Part shown: piece by piece, positions 37,998 through 48,279 of the stretch
Layout: each line of letters opens with the position of its first letter
Position numbering within the stretch: the stretch's first letter is position 1
DNA from: Aurantimicrobium sp. INA4
Lineage (GTDB): Bacteria; Actinomycetota; Actinomycetes; Actinomycetales; Microbacteriaceae
Direction: 5' to 3'
NCBI RefSeq assembly: GCF_027924525.1
Contig: NZ_AP027040.1
Span: 930,001-994,000 of the forward strand
Length of the DNA: 64,000 bases
Program-made: the position numbers and the translations under genes
Notes under the pieces: model-generated
The model's database searches: none
The model's input: the letters and a program-made list of their open reading frames with translations, nothing else
What the model was told of the DNA's origin: nothing

Positions 37998-38366
37998 TTA
38001 CTTAGTCGGCTTGACCGTTCCGCGACGAACGCGGAGCTGGTGGAGAGCATCTTCAAGAATCTGCTCTGCCTCTTCCTCGGTACGACGTTCCTTAACGTAG
38101 GCAAGGTGAGTCTTGTAAGGCTCAAGCTTTGCTAGCTCAGGTGGGTTTTCCTTGTCGCGACCAGCGGGAAGACCAGACTGCGGGCAATCGATAATCTCCG
38201 GAATTTCTTCTTCAGGAAGGTTCGCTGCGAAGTAACGAACCGTCTCGTTACCGAGTGCATCCCAGTAAGAGATTGCGATGCGTTCAGCGTGAATTCCGTG
38301 ATCTTGTTCACCCATTGGGCCTGCGCCGACGCGCGAACCGCGAATTGCACTACCGCCAGATGCCAT
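37998..38366 (-). CDS. rbpA: RNA polymerase-binding protein RbpA
   Basis: Actinobacteria-specific transcription factor that binds RNA polymerase and the principal sigma factor. The 122-aa protein starts MASGGSAIRGSRVGAGP, followed by the basic linker and the conserved WDALGNETVRYFAANL and KTHLAYVKERRTEEEAEQIL (in part) sigma-interacting end. GGGAG is 8 nt upstream. It directly follows secG (2-nt gap) and ends in a strong terminator. A firm marker for the phylum. Confidence 0.97.
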   Translation of the reverse strand: MASGGSAIRGSRVGAGPMGEQDHGIHAERIAISYWDALGNETVRYFAANLPEEEIPEIIDCPQSGLPAGRDKENPPELAKLEPYKTHLAYVKERRTEEEAEQILEDALHQLRVRRGTVKPTK

Positions 38367-38368
38367 AG

Positions 38369-38617
38369 TTATGCTCCCTGGAACTTAGTAATGAGGCCGA
38401 GGAGGACGATGCATGTAATCCACACCAGCCCCAAAATGATGGTCAAACGATTGAGGTTGCGTTCTGCAACACCGGAAGACCCGAGTGTTGAGCTCATACC
38501 GCCACCAAACATGTCTGAGACACCTCCACCGCGACCCTTGTGAAGAAGGATAAGCAGAGTGAGGAGCAGGCTGGTGAGGGCAAGCAGAACCTGCAAAACA
38601 ATCTCGAGAATAAGCAT
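38369..38617 (-). CDS. secG: Preprotein translocase subunit SecG
   Basis: Small membrane subunit of the SecYEG channel. At 82 aa it has two hydrophobic helices separated by the conserved HKGRGGGVSDMFGGG loop. It follows tpiA after 17 nt. No Shine-Dalgarno; TAGACT lies 6 nt before the ATG, so it may also be transcribed from its own leaderless promoter with rbpA. Confidence 0.95.
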   Translation of the reverse strand: MLILEIVLQVLLALTSLLLTLLILLHKGRGGGVSDMFGGGMSSTLGSSGVAERNLNRLTIILGLVWITCIVLLGLITKFQGA

Positions 38618-38623
38618 GCTTAA

Positions 38624-38629
38624 AGTCTA
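38624..38629 (-). promoter_or_regulatory. Candidate -10 element (TAGACT), leaderless secG
   Basis: TAGACT on the minus strand stands 6 nt before the ATG at 38617, in the 17-nt gap after tpiA. Confidence 0.45.
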
Positions 38630-38634
38630 CCCGA

Positions 38635-39420
38635 CTAAATTACGTGCTTCTGGAATCGAGCAATGCTTGAGAACTCAGCAACGTCAAGGCTTGCACCACC
38701 GACGAGTGCACCATCAATGTTGGGCTGCCGCATGAATCCGGCAATGTTGTTTGCTTTGACCGAGCCACCGTAAAGAATTCGAGTACGCTGTGCTGCAGCT
38801 TCACCGAGTACTTCACCAAGAGCAACCCGGATTGCTGCACAGACTGCTTCAGCCTGCTCTTCGGTTGCAACCTTGCCGGTACCGATAGCCCAGACAGGCT
38901 CGTAGGCAATAACGATGTCAGCGTCCTGAGAAACACCCTCAAGTGCCTTCTTCAGTTGAGCAACAGGTACCGCAGAGGGGCCGAACTCTTCGAGTTCTGC
39001 TTCAGTTTCACCAACGCAGAGGACGGGGACAACGCCGTGCTTGAGTGCTGCCTTGACTTTGTTGCCCACGATCTCATCAGTTTCTCCGTGGTACTGGCGA
39101 CGCTCAGAGTGGCCAATGATGACATAAGAGCAACCCAGCGCCTTGAGGAATCCCCCAGGGATTTCGCCGGTGTATGCACCGGAGTCGTGCATGGACACGT
39201 CCTGAGCTCCATAGGCGAGTTCGAGCTTGTCTGCTTCAACCAGGTTCTGCACCGAGCGAATATCAGTGAAGGGTGGGAAGACGGAAACTTCAACGTCGGT
39301 GTACTTGTGTCCGGCGTCCTTGAGAGTCCATGCCAGCTTCTGAACGAATGCAATCGCCTGGAGGTGATCCAGGTTCATCTTCCAGTTGCCCGCGATGAGC
39401 GGGGTACGAGTGTTTACCAT
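38635..39420 (-). CDS. tpiA: Triose-phosphate isomerase
   Basis: Interconverts glyceraldehyde 3-phosphate and dihydroxyacetone phosphate. The 261-aa TIM barrel has GNWKMN, the catalytic His in IIGHSERRQ, the catalytic Glu and flexible loop in [12 protein letters not shown], and the phosphate site YGGSVKANN. The ATG overlaps the pgk stop by 7 nt (ATGGTAA). Confidence 0.97.
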   Translation of the reverse strand: MVNTRTPLIAGNWKMNLDHLQAIAFVQKLAWTLKDAGHKYTDVEVSVFPPFTDIRSVQNLVEADKLELAYGAQDVSMHDSGAYTGEIPGGFLKALGCSYVIIGHSERRQYHGETDEIVGNKVKAALKHGVVPVLCVGETEAELEEFGPSAVPVAQLKKALEGVSQDADIVIAYEPVWAIGTGKVATEEQAEAVCAAIRVALGEVLGEAAAQRTRILYGGSVKANNIAGFMRQPNIDGALVGGASLDVAEFSSIARFQKHVI

Positions 39421-40625
39421 CCGAGGACCTCCAGGCCAGGTAGACGCTTACCCTCGAGGAATTCGAGGCTAGCTCCACCACCGGTTGAAATGTGACCGAA
39501 CTGGTCATCTGCGAAACCAAGAATGCGCACTGCAGCAGCAGAATCTCCACCACCAACAACGCTGAGGCCGTCAACCTCAGTCAATGCCTGGGCAATTGCG
39601 CGGGTGCCTTCAGCGAAGGCGGGAATTTCAAACACACCTGCAGGGCCGTTCCAGAACACCGTCTTGGAAGCCTTGATCAGCTCGGCGAATGCATTGCCAG
39701 TCTCCGGACCAATGTCGAGACCCATGCCGGTTGCACCAAAGGGAGTGTCTTCGAGTGCGTCTGCAGCGGCAACAACGTGTTCTGCATCGGCACCAAACTT
39801 GCTGGCCATCACGATGTCGGTCGGAAGAATAATCTTCACTCCACGTGCTTCGGCATCTGCGATGTAACCGCGGACAGTGTCCAGCTGGTCAACCTCGAGC
39901 AGGCTGGCACCAACCTTGTATCCCTGAGCTGCGAGGAAGGTGAAAACCATGCCACCGCCCACCAGGATTGTGTCGACGCGTGGCAGGAGGTGAGAAATGA
40001 CACCGAGCTTGTCAGAAACCTTAGAACCACCAAGTACGACCGTGTAGGGGCGCTCAGGATTTTCGGTGAGGCGGTCCAGCACATCAAGTTCGGTCTCAAT
40101 GAGCAAACCTGCTGCGCTGGGAACCAGCTTGGCCAGGTCATAGACCGAAGCCTGCTTACGGTGAACAACACCGAAGCCATCCGAGACGAGCACGTCACCG
40201 AGCTCGGCAAGCTGAGCAGCGAAGGCGCCACGTTCAGCTTCATCCTTGGAGGTCTCTCCTGGGTTGAAACGCAGGTTCTCCAGGACAGCAATCTGACCAT
40301 CAGCCAGAGCAGAAACAGTCGCCTTTGCAGAGTCCCCGACGGTGTCAGTGGCAAAAGCGACGGGCTTGCCGAGCAATTCGCCCAGACGGATGGCGGCAGG
40401 TTCGAGGCTGTATTTTGCCTCGGGTGAACCGTCAGGACGCCCGAGGTGGCTCATCACCACGACACGGGCGCCCTGATCGAGTAGAGCGTTCAATGTTGGC
40501 AGCGACGCACGGATACGACCGTCGTCGGTAATCACACCATCCTTCAGTGGGACGTTGAGGTCGCATCGGACCAAAACGCGCTTGCCAGCAAGCGAACCTA
40601 GTGAAGAGAGGGTGCGAAGTGCCAT
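39414..40625 (-). CDS. pgk: Phosphoglycerate kinase
   Basis: ATP-generating step of glycolysis. The 403-aa protein has [14 protein letters not shown], the SHLGRPDG substrate loop, [14 protein letters not shown], and the ATP site [14 protein letters not shown] at the C-terminus. Normal length. It is the second gene of gap-pgk-tpiA, 15 nt after gap. Confidence 0.97.
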   Translation of the reverse strand: MALRTLSSLGSLAGKRVLVRCDLNVPLKDGVITDDGRIRASLPTLNALLDQGARVVVMSHLGRPDGSPEAKYSLEPAAIRLGELLGKPVAFATDTVGDSAKATVSALADGQIAVLENLRFNPGETSKDEAERGAFAAQLAELGDVLVSDGFGVVHRKQASVYDLAKLVPSAAGLLIETELDVLDRLTENPERPYTVVLGGSKVSDKLGVISHLLPRVDTILVGGGMVFTFLAAQGYKVGASLLEVDQLDTVRGYIADAEARGVKIILPTDIVMASKFGADAEHVVAAADALEDTPFGATGMGLDIGPETGNAFAELIKASKTVFWNGPAGVFEIPAFAEGTRAIAQALTEVDGLSVVGGGDSAAAVRILGFADDQFGHISTGGGASLEFLEGKRLPGLEVLGW

Positions 40626-40640
40626 ATTGAATTACTTTCT

Positions 40641-41711
<1,071 letters not shown>

Positions 41712-41720
41712 TTACTTTGA

Positions 41721-41769
41721 TGAAAAATCAGTAGGAACGGGTGCCCCGAAAAGTTTCGAGACACCCGTT
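41721..41769 (-). terminator. Probable terminator of sodA
   Basis: Imperfect 16-bp stem (41736-41751 with 41754-41769; AACGGGTG pairs with CACCCGTT and CGAAA with TTTCG, two mismatches), followed after 9 nt on the minus strand by ATTTTTC. The T-run is set back, so strength is uncertain. Confidence 0.55.
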
Positions 41770-41777
41770 GTCAACTA

Positions 41778-42404
41778 CTAAGAGAATAGCAGGACGCTGG
41801 ATGCACCCTTGCGAGCGGCCTCAAAACGCGCCGAAACGTCAGCCCAGTTGATAATGTTCCAGAACGCTGTGACATAGTCGCCCTTCACGTTCTTGTAGTC
41901 CAGATAGAAGGCGTGCTCCCACATGTCAAGCATGAGCAAAGGAATAGTTCCAGCTGCGATGTTGCCCTGCTGGTCGTACAGCTGCTCAATGATGAGGTTC
42001 TTGCCCAGTGCATCCCAAGCCAAGAATGCCCAACCGGAACCCTGAAGACCAAGAGCTACAGCGTTGAACTGAGCCTTAAACGCATCAAAAGAACCAAAGT
42101 ACTCATCAATGGCAGCAGCTAGCTCGCCTGTGGGGCGCTCCTCAGAGCCAGGAGTGAGGTTCTTCCAGAAAATGGAGTGGTTGGTGTGACCACCCAAGTG
42201 GAATGCGAGGTCCTTCTGGAGCTTGTTGATGTTCGCGAAGTCGTTCTTCTCACGTGCTTCGGCAAGCTTTTCGAGAGCAGTGTTGGCGCCATCAACATAG
42301 GCCTTGTGGTGCTTGCTGTGGTGCAGCTCCATAATGGTTGCACTGATGTGTGGTGCGAGAGCTGAATAGTCATAATCCAGTTCGGGCAGTGTGTAGTTAG
42401 CCAC
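41778..42404 (-). CDS. sodA: Superoxide dismutase (Mn/Fe type)
   Basis: Removes superoxide. The 208-aa protein starts with GTG at 42404 (then [15 protein letters not shown]), with AAGGAG 7 nt upstream; the longer open frame adds 19 unlike residues. Metal ligands are seen in [27 protein letters not shown] and [25 protein letters not shown] is typical of Mn/Fe forms; which metal is used is not resolved. Single gene between whiA and gap. Confidence 0.95.
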   Translation of the reverse strand: MANYTLPELDYDYSALAPHISATIMELHHSKHHKAYVDGANTALEKLAEAREKNDFANINKLQKDLAFHLGGHTNHSIFWKNLTPGSEERPTGELAAAIDEYFGSFDAFKAQFNAVALGLQGSGWAFLAWDALGKNLIIEQLYDQQGNIAAGTIPLLMLDMWEHAFYLDYKNVKGDYVTAFWNIINWADVSARFEAARKGASSVLLFS

Positions 42405-42499
42405 AGGTGTTCTCCTTAGAACGTGAGGTGGGGGTCTTACTGGTGTTAACCGTCTCGACAACCATTTTATTGCCGATGAGGAAAGTTATTTCTGGGAAT

Positions 42500-43474
42500 T
42501 TAGGCGTCGATGTCTTCAGGAACAGCTGATTCAGTTCCTGGAACACCCAACTCTTGAGCTCGTTTATCGGCCATCGCCAACAGTCGACGAATACGTCCGG
42601 CAACAGCATCTTTTGTCATGGGTGGATCTGCGTGATGACCCAGCTCATCCAAACTTGCATCACGGTAGTTCAAGCGGAGCTCACCTGCATACTTGAGGTG
42701 TTCAGGGATCTCATCCCCCAAAAGCTCTAAAGCACGCTCCACACGGGCGCAGGCAGCAACAGCGGCCTGCGCTGAACGGCGCAGGTTGGCATCGTCGAAG
42801 TTGACGAGGCGATTGGCCGTGGCACGCACCTCGCGGCGCTGTCGCAACTCTTCCCAGTTCTTGACAGTTTCGGTCGCACCCATGATGGTGAGCACAGCCG
42901 AGATTGCCTCATCTTCGCGAATGACAACACGGTGTACTCCGCGCACTTCACGGGCTTTGGCCGCAAACTGGAGGCGGTTGGCAGCCCCAACAAGGGCCAT
43001 AGCAGACTCGTTGGTTGGGCAAACGATTTCAAGAGCGGCAGAGCGACCTGGGTCAGTTAGGGACCCAGCAGCGAGGAAAGCTCCACGCCAAATCGCGGAA
43101 AGATCTTCTAAGTTGCCCGTGGTGAGTTTGTTGGGAAGGCCACGAATGGGGCGACGACGTGCATCGAGCAAACCTGTTTGACGAGCAAGTGTTTCCCCAT
43201 CAAGCACACGAACAAGGTAGCTCGGTGCATTCTTTCCACCTGAGCTCGGTGTGAGGCGCCCTTCCGAACGAACACCGTAAATTTCAGCCAAATCTTTGCG
43301 AACACGCGTTGCAAGTTCCTGAGAGTCCAACTCAGCTTCGACAGCAATTCGGCCTGAAATGGTGTGTAAGCCCCCAGCAAAACGCAGGATTGTCGCCAAT
43401 TCTGCAGTGCGCACACTGGTCTTTCCAGCCCCCACAGTGATGAGTTCTTGCTTGACGTTTTCAGTTAAGCCCAT
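42500..43474 (-). CDS. whiA: DNA-binding protein WhiA
   Basis: Sporulation/division-linked regulator found across Gram-positive bacteria, with a LAGLIDADG-like N-terminal region ([15 protein letters not shown]...) and a C-terminal helix-turn-helix domain ([21 protein letters not shown] in part, [14 protein letters not shown]). I place the start at 43474 ([11 protein letters not shown], 324 aa, the usual length). The open frame runs 40 codons further but that extension is not family-like. It follows rapZ after 49 nt, without the usual yvcK between them. Confidence 0.95.
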   Translation of the reverse strand: MGLTENVKQELITVGAGKTSVRTAELATILRFAGGLHTISGRIAVEAELDSQELATRVRKDLAEIYGVRSEGRLTPSSGGKNAPSYLVRVLDGETLARQTGLLDARRRPIRGLPNKLTTGNLEDLSAIWRGAFLAAGSLTDPGRSAALEIVCPTNESAMALVGAANRLQFAAKAREVRGVHRVVIREDEAISAVLTIMGATETVKNWEELRQRREVRATANRLVNFDDANLRRSAQAAVAACARVERALELLGDEIPEHLKYAGELRLNYRDASLDELGHHADPPMTKDAVAGRIRRLLAMADKRAQELGVPGTESAVPEDIDA

Positions 43475-43523
43475 GTCCTCTAATTCCCTTTGTGTTACAA
43501 AAATCGCATGATGGTGTTGGCAG

Positions 43524-44402
43524 CTATTCGCGGCCGAAGTCTCGGTGTTTGACCCGCACAACAACTCCTGGAAGCTTCTCGAGATGTTTGGCAAGCTCTT
43601 CGGTCAACGCAACCGAACGGTGTTTGCCACCAGTGCAGCCAATAGCTATCGTGGCGTGGCGTTTGTTCTCTCGCTGATAGCCCGCTAAAACGGGTGCTAG
43701 AGCAGCAGAATAGGCTTCAACGAACTCGCGAGCGCCAGGCTGACTCAAGACATAGTCCGATACGTCCTTATCCATGCCGGTATTTCCCCGCAGTTCAGGA
43801 ATCCAAAATGGATTGGGCAAGAATCTGCCATCGGCAATGAGGTCAGCATCTGATGGGGTGCCATATTTGAATCCGAAACTCATCAGATTCACTCGAACCC
43901 CGGCAGTTTCTTCTTGCGCAAACTGTTCAGTGATGAGGGTGGAGAGCTGGTGGATGTTCAAATCACTGGTGTCAATGACGATGTCGCTGAACTCACGCAA
44001 TGCTGTCATCCGGGAACGCTCTGCTGTGATGCCATCGATGATCGTGCCTTCACCCTGCAGAGGGTGTGGCCGACGTACAGACTCAAAACGTCGGACGAGG
44101 GACGCATCGGTAGCGTCCAGGAATAAGACTCGGACGACCGTTTCTGCAGGCATGGACTGAATGATTTCTTGCAGATTTTCAAAGAAATCACGGCCACGGA
44201 CATCCACCACTGCGGCAATCTTGGGAAGGTTTTCACCAGCTTTGTCTGCGAGTTCAACCAGTGGACGTAGCATCTGCGGTGGCAAGTTATCGACAACGTA
44301 CCAATCAAGGTCTTCAAGGGCATTTGCCACAGTAGAACGACCTGCGCCAGACATTCCGGTGACGATGAGAACTTCCTGCTTATTGCGGGATAGTTCAGGC
44401 AT
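43524..44402 (-). CDS. rapZ: RapZ-type nucleotide-binding protein (YvcJ family)
   Basis: P-loop protein with Walker [42 protein letters not shown], and the C-terminal domain [17 protein letters not shown]. In Gram-positives YvcJ/RapZ sits with whiA. The ATG at 44402 (MPELSRNKQ, 292 aa) has AAGGAA 6 nt upstream and is preferred over a GTG 6 nt earlier. uvrC, which usually precedes it, is absent. Confidence 0.94.
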   Translation of the reverse strand: MPELSRNKQEVLIVTGMSGAGRSTVANALEDLDWYVVDNLPPQMLRPLVELADKAGENLPKIAAVVDVRGRDFFENLQEIIQSMPAETVVRVLFLDATDASLVRRFESVRRPHPLQGEGTIIDGITAERSRMTALREFSDIVIDTSDLNIHQLSTLITEQFAQEETAGVRVNLMSFGFKYGTPSDADLIADGRFLPNPFWIPELRGNTGMDKDVSDYVLSQPGAREFVEAYSAALAPVLAGYQRENKRHATIAIGCTGGKHRSVALTEELAKHLEKLPGVVVRVKHRDFGRE

Positions 44403-44432
44403 GATCACTTCCTTGATTTACGGGGCGTGTTA

Positions 44433-44470
44433 CGGCGTGTCGTACCAGACTAGCCATAAGCGACACGCCG
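44433..44470. repeat. 10-bp inverted repeat upstream of rapZ
   Basis: CGGCGTGTCG (44433-44442) and CGACACGCCG (44461-44470) are perfect complements around an 18-nt loop, 31 nt before the rapZ start and 42 nt beyond the rluD-like stop. There is no T-run, so it is not a standard terminator. Confidence 0.55.
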
Positions 44471-44511
44471 GGAAACTCTGAAGCCTCAAACCTTGGGGCA
44501 GAAGTTGAAGG

Positions 44512-45432
44512 TTAGTTCGCTGCTAGCACGTCAAGTGCATGCTGTAGATCAGCTGGATACGGTGAAACAAACTCGACGTAGTCACCGGTTGCTGGGTGAG
44601 TGAAGCCGAGTTTGTGGGCATGCAACCATTGCCTAGTGAGGCCTAAACGTGAGCTGAGCGTGGGGTCCGCCCCATATAACGCATCCCCCACGCATGGATG
44701 GCGCTGAGCAGCCATATGCACACGAATTTGATGAGTTCTCCCGGTTTCGAGTTTGATTTCGAGCAGGGAAGCAAATGGGAATGCTTCCAAAGTTGTGTAG
44801 TGGGTCACTGCGTGTTTGCCATCACTGGTAACGGCAAACTTCCAGTCCGAACGAGGATGGCGTCCGATAGGCGCATCAATTGTTCCCGCCAATGGGTCTG
44901 GATGTCCCTGCACGACGGCGTGATAGATCTTGTTAACTTCTCGGTCATGAAAAGCGTGTTTGAGAGCGCTATAGGCTTTCTCGCTTTTTGCAACAACCAT
45001 CAAACCTGACGTTCCCACATCGAGGCGGTGGACTATTCCTGCGCGTTCAGCAGCACCCGAAGTGGAAATAGTGAAGCCTGAAGCGGCAAGAGCTCCAAGG
45101 ACGGTTGGTCCATCCCAGCTTGCAGCAGGGTGTGCGGCAACACCGACAGGCTTATCCACAACAACAATGTCGTCATCGTCATAGACGATGGAGAAGTCGG
45201 GAACCATCATGGGGACTATTTCTGGTCCACGTTTTTCTTCCCAGGAGACAGTCAAGGTTGCTTCTGCGCGAAGCTTGTCTGACTTACCCAACGTGACACC
45301 GTTTTGCTCCACTCCCCCGGCTTCGGCAATCTCTGCTGCCTGGGTTCGTGAGAAACCAAAGAGTCTGGCAAGACCTGCATCGACGCGAACTCCGTCGAGA
45401 CCGTCTGGAACCGGTGTGGATCTAGTTTCCAC
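44512..45432 (-). CDS. rluD: RluA/RluD-family pseudouridine synthase
   Basis: Converts uridines to pseudouridine in 23S rRNA. The protein has an N-terminal S4 RNA-binding domain ([19 protein letters not shown]), the catalytic Asp in [13 protein letters not shown], and [16 protein letters not shown] choose the GTG at 45432 ([11 protein letters not shown], 306 aa), with AGGTGGAG upstream; it overlaps lspA by 11 nt. An in-frame ATG at 45465 is possible. Placement after lspA is conserved. The exact target site is inferred. Confidence 0.92.
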   Translation of the reverse strand: METRSTPVPDGLDGVRVDAGLARLFGFSRTQAAEIAEAGGVEQNGVTLGKSDKLRAEATLTVSWEEKRGPEIVPMMVPDFSIVYDDDDIVVVDKPVGVAAHPAASWDGPTVLGALAASGFTISTSGAAERAGIVHRLDVGTSGLMVVAKSEKAYSALKHAFHDREVNKIYHAVVQGHPDPLAGTIDAPIGRHPRSDWKFAVTSDGKHAVTHYTTLEAFPFASLLEIKLETGRTHQIRVHMAAQRHPCVGDALYGADPTLSSRLGLTRQWLHAHKLGFTHPATGDYVEFVSPYPADLQHALDVLAAN

Positions 45433-46060
45433 CAGCTCCACCTGTTCCGCCGTTGCCAGGGCCACCCTGGCCGGTCAGACCGCCCTGCAACGTGACAGTG
45501 GGATTTGAACCAATGGGTGGCTCGTTTGTGTTCTTTTTGCGAGTTTCCCGAGTTCCATCGATGTGAATTCCAGAGAAAGTGAGGATGACGAGCAAACACA
45601 TGCTGGAAACGATGGAAATGTCTGCGATGTTATAAATCGCAGGCATCATCCAGGGTGTGTAGATAAAGTCGATAACCAGGCCATGCCCGAATTCGACCAC
45701 ACCTTCGGCATTTTGTTGGGTTAGCCGGTCAGTCAGGTTGCCGAGAGTGCCACCCAATAAAAGACCAAATACGACTGCCCACGCAACGGATCTAATTTTG
45801 CGGGCAAAAACAATGATGACGATCGTGACAATGGCGGCAAGGATGGAAAAAATCCAGGTACTGCCCGACGCAATCGAGAAAGCCGCCCCGGGGTTTCTCA
45901 CAAAGTAAAACTGAAGGAAATCTCCCAGAACAGGGTTGCTCACGCCTTCAGGCAGGGTGTTTTTAACCCAGAACTTACTCAGTTGATCTGCAAGGTAGAC
46001 AACAACGGCGCAGACGCCCAGCAGGGTCAGAACAGCCCAGACAGGCCGCTTAACCGCCAC
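45422..46060 (-). CDS. lspA: Lipoprotein signal peptidase (signal peptidase II)
   Basis: Membrane aspartyl protease that cleaves prolipoprotein signal peptides (for instance that of the collagen-like lipoprotein). The 212-aa protein has four membrane helices and the two catalytic Asp residues D111 (GNLTDRL) and D147 (YNIADISI), with [10 protein letters not shown]. Residues about 165-212 form an unusual Gly/Asn/Thr-rich tail, beyond the ~165-170 aa core. Confidence 0.95.
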   Translation of the reverse strand: MAVKRPVWAVLTLLGVCAVVVYLADQLSKFWVKNTLPEGVSNPVLGDFLQFYFVRNPGAAFSIASGSTWIFSILAAIVTIVIIVFARKIRSVAWAVVFGLLLGGTLGNLTDRLTQQNAEGVVEFGHGLVIDFIYTPWMMPAIYNIADISIVSSMCLLVILTFSGIHIDGTRETRKKNTNEPPIGSNPTVTLQGGLTGQGGPGNGGTGGAGGN

Positions 46061-46062
46061 GA

Positions 46063-46626
46063 TTAGTTCTTGGGAGTGGTTCCAGCTGTGTTGAGCTCGT
46101 CAAGCTCTACTAGCTGGTTGGAGATGTAGCTACGAAGCTTCTCGCGGTATTCCTTTTCGAAGCTGGATAGCTCAGCGATTTCACCCTTGAGCTTGGCTTT
46201 ATCTGTCTCGAGTGCTGAGAGTTGCGACTTCACGGTGGCTTCAGCCTCAGAAACAAGACGAGTAGCAGTTTCGTGACCTTCAGCAATAAGTGCGTCACGC
46301 TTCTCAACGCCCTCGCGCACATGTTCTTCGTGGAGGCGGCGAGCAAGGGTCAAAAGATCATTGGCACTCGCGGTTGCGCTGGAGTCGTCAACAACAACGG
46401 GCGCAGGAGTAGTGACGGGCTTTGCTGGAGCAGCTGATTCGCCGCCTTCGAGGCGAGCTTCTGCTGCCTCTAGCTTGGAACGCAGGTCTTCGTTCTCAGC
46501 ACCCAGGCGGCGCAATTCAACGACGATTTCATCAAGAAAATCGTCAACCTCGTCCTGGTCATATCCTTCACGGAACTTGGTCTGTTGAAACCGCTTGTTT
46601 ACTACGTCTTCTGGCAATAATGCCAT
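46063..46626 (-). CDS. divIVA: DivIVA/Wag31-family cell division protein
   Basis: Polar scaffold for apical growth and division. The 187-aa protein starts with the DivIVA domain (MALLPEDVVNKRFQQTKFR..., DEVDDFLDEIV) followed by coiled coil (long charged helices at ~40-60 and ~95-180) and a Pro/Ala/Val-rich linker between them. GAGG lies about 10 nt upstream. It follows yggT in the division cluster and is followed by lspA after 2 nt. Confidence 0.95.
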   Translation of the reverse strand: MALLPEDVVNKRFQQTKFREGYDQDEVDDFLDEIVVELRRLGAENEDLRSKLEAAEARLEGGESAAPAKPVTTPAPVVVDDSSATASANDLLTLARRLHEEHVREGVEKRDALIAEGHETATRLVSEAEATVKSQLSALETDKAKLKGEIAELSSFEKEYREKLRSYISNQLVELDELNTAGTTPKN

Positions 46627-46661
46627 GGGGTGCCATCCTCTTAGTGAGAGCTACAAAAATG

Positions 46662-46679
46662 GTTATCTCAGGTGATAAC
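46662..46679. promoter_or_regulatory. Palindrome in the divIVA leader
   Basis: GTTATC-tcaggt-GATAAC is a perfect 6-bp inverted repeat, 36 nt upstream of divIVA. A second inverted pair, AACGCT (46685-46690) and AGCGTT (46706-46711), lies next to it. Possible operator; no known regulator assigned. Confidence 0.35.
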
Positions 46680-46741
46680 TCACTAACGCTACCAAAATAC
46701 TCAACAGCGTTGGAACAGGAAAGAAAAATAACCTGATTTTC

Positions 46742-47044
46742 CTAGAGAATCATCAGATACTCGGCGATGTACATCGCGACAATGGCCGCCAACATCACTA
46801 CTGTCCAACCAAAATCCAGCGCAATCGCACCAAAGCTCACAGGTTTTACCCATCGGCGAACAAGATTCATGGGTGGATCTGTGAGGGTATAGATGACGCC
46901 ACTCAATACAAGCACGAACGAGGGAGGTCGCCATCCTGGCTTGAATGCACGAATAAAGTCGAGAATCAGTCTTCCCCACATGGCAAAAACAAACACCAAG
47001 AGGGCGTAATACAGGACTAATCCAACGAGACCAATAACGGACAT
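46742..47044 (-). CDS. YggT-family membrane protein
   Basis: A 100-aa protein with two or three hydrophobic segments and the family pattern FAMWGRLILDFIRAF and TDPPMNLVRRWVKPV. It lies between sepF and divIVA, as in most Actinobacteria, and is thought to take part in division or envelope organisation. Function of the family is not settled. GAGGAG precedes the ATG. Confidence 0.92.
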   Translation of the reverse strand: MSVIGLVGLVLYYALLVFVFAMWGRLILDFIRAFKPGWRPPSFVLVLSGVIYTLTDPPMNLVRRWVKPVSFGAIALDFGWTVVMLAAIVAMYIAEYLMIL

Positions 47045-47076
47045 CTCTACTCCTCAGCCACGCCGGTGGCGTGAGC

Positions 47077-47529
47077 TTATTCGCCGAAGAAAGTGGTGTC
47101 TACTTCAGCAGTTTCTGCTGCTGCATCACCTGACACGGCAACGTGTGCGGGTGAGAGCAGGAATACCTTGCTGGTAACACGTTCAATCTTGCCGTAGAGA
47201 CCCTGAGAAAGACCTGAAGCAAAGTCAATCAGTCGACGAGCATCGGTCTCAGTCATCTGTGAGAGGTTCATGATGACAGGAACACCTTCACGGAAGTTTT
47301 CAGCGATGACCTTGGCATCTGAATACTGCTTGGGGTGTACGGTGACTATTTCATTCATGTCGCTAGCTGCCTGGTTCTTTGCGGTGTTACGGCGAAGGGG
47401 GGTTACCTGAGCACGACCAGCGGAAACAGGGGCTACCTGAGGTGCTGCAGCGTATGCAGGTGCGTCGTAGGTCGTCTCCTCATCAGCGAGACCGAGATAG
47501 ACCATGGTCTTCTTGAGTGGATTGGCCAT
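47077..47529 (-). CDS. sepF: Cell division protein SepF
   Basis: Membrane anchor and partner of FtsZ. The 150-aa protein has an N-terminal amphipathic start, a variable linker and the conserved C-terminal domain [23 protein letters not shown] (in part) through [24 protein letters not shown] (in part). GGAGG is found upstream of the ATG. It lies between yggS and yggT in the dcw cluster. Confidence 0.96.
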   Translation of the reverse strand: MANPLKKTMVYLGLADEETTYDAPAYAAAPQVAPVSAGRAQVTPLRRNTAKNQAASDMNEIVTVHPKQYSDAKVIAENFREGVPVIMNLSQMTETDARRLIDFASGLSQGLYGKIERVTSKVFLLSPAHVAVSGDAAAETAEVDTTFFGE

Positions 47530-47568
47530 TGAGTTACCTCCAGGTAATAAAAAATCGTCTAATTGAGG

Positions 47569-48279
47569 TTAACCGGCAACAGGCCTGTTCCCGGTGATTG
47601 CCGAGCCAATTCGAAGGTGTGTCGCACCTTCAGCAATAGCCGCGGCATAGTCATGTGACATGCCCGCTGAGATGAAGCTGGCTTGAGGGATAACCGTCTG
47701 GACACGTTCTGAAGCTGCTTTTACGCGAGCAAAAGCCACGCGAGGTTCTTCATCCAGCGGAGCAACTGCCATGACGCCTAATAAGTTCAAACTAGATTGA
47801 GCTGCAACCAGTTCAGCAAGTTCAACCACATCTGCGGGTTGAACTCCCCCGCGGCCAGGGTCTTGGGTGAGATTGAGTTGAACGAAACAATCCAATACAT
47901 CAACCGCGTTGTTCTCGGGAAGTCCCTCAGGAGTCATTGCAGCGTTCGCTAAAGCATTAACCAGGCTTGGGCGATCAACTGAATGGAGAACCTGAGCATA
48001 TTTACGCACAGCACGTGCTTTGTTGGATTGAAGCTGGCCAATGAAGTGCCAGGTGAGATCCAACTCAGCGAGTTCCGCAGATTTAGCTTCTGCCTCTTGA
48101 TGCCTGTTTTCTCCGACGTTGCGCACACCTAGGTCATAGAGATCACGAACTAACTGCGCAGGATGAAACTTTGTCACCACAATCGTGGTGATGTCGTCAA
48201 GATTGCGCCCCGCTGCGTGTGCAGCATCAGCAATGCCCTCGTTGACGAGCGCTACACGTTCGCCAAGCGTCGTATTCAC
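47569..48279 (-). CDS. YggS-family pyridoxal phosphate homeostasis protein
   Basis: PLP-binding alanine-racemase-like barrel without racemase partner domain, involved in PLP balance. The 236-aa protein has the PLP lysine K37 in VVTKFHP, NVGENRHQEAEAK, WHFIGQLQSNKAR, GMSHDYAAAIAEGATHLRIG (in part). The GTG start overlaps the ftsZ stop by one base (TAGTG). In many Actinobacteria a laccase-domain pgeF gene sits between ftsZ and this gene; it is absent here. Confidence 0.94.
   Translation of the reverse strand: MNTTLGERVALVNEGIADAAHAAGRNLDDITTIVVTKFHPAQLVRDLYDLGVRNVGENRHQEAEAKSAELAELDLTWHFIGQLQSNKARAVRKYAQVLHSVDRPSLVNALANAAMTPEGLPENNAVDVLDCFVQLNLTQDPGRGGVQPADVVELAELVAAQSSLNLLGVMAVAPLDEEPRVAFARVKAASERVQTVIPQASFISAGMSHDYAAAIAEGATHLRIGSAITGNRPVAG

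Noticed and set aside
43475..43594. 40-codon N-terminal extension of WhiA
   Set aside because: Overlaps the rapZ 3' end, is unlike WhiA N-termini, and [11 protein letters not shown] matches the usual start.
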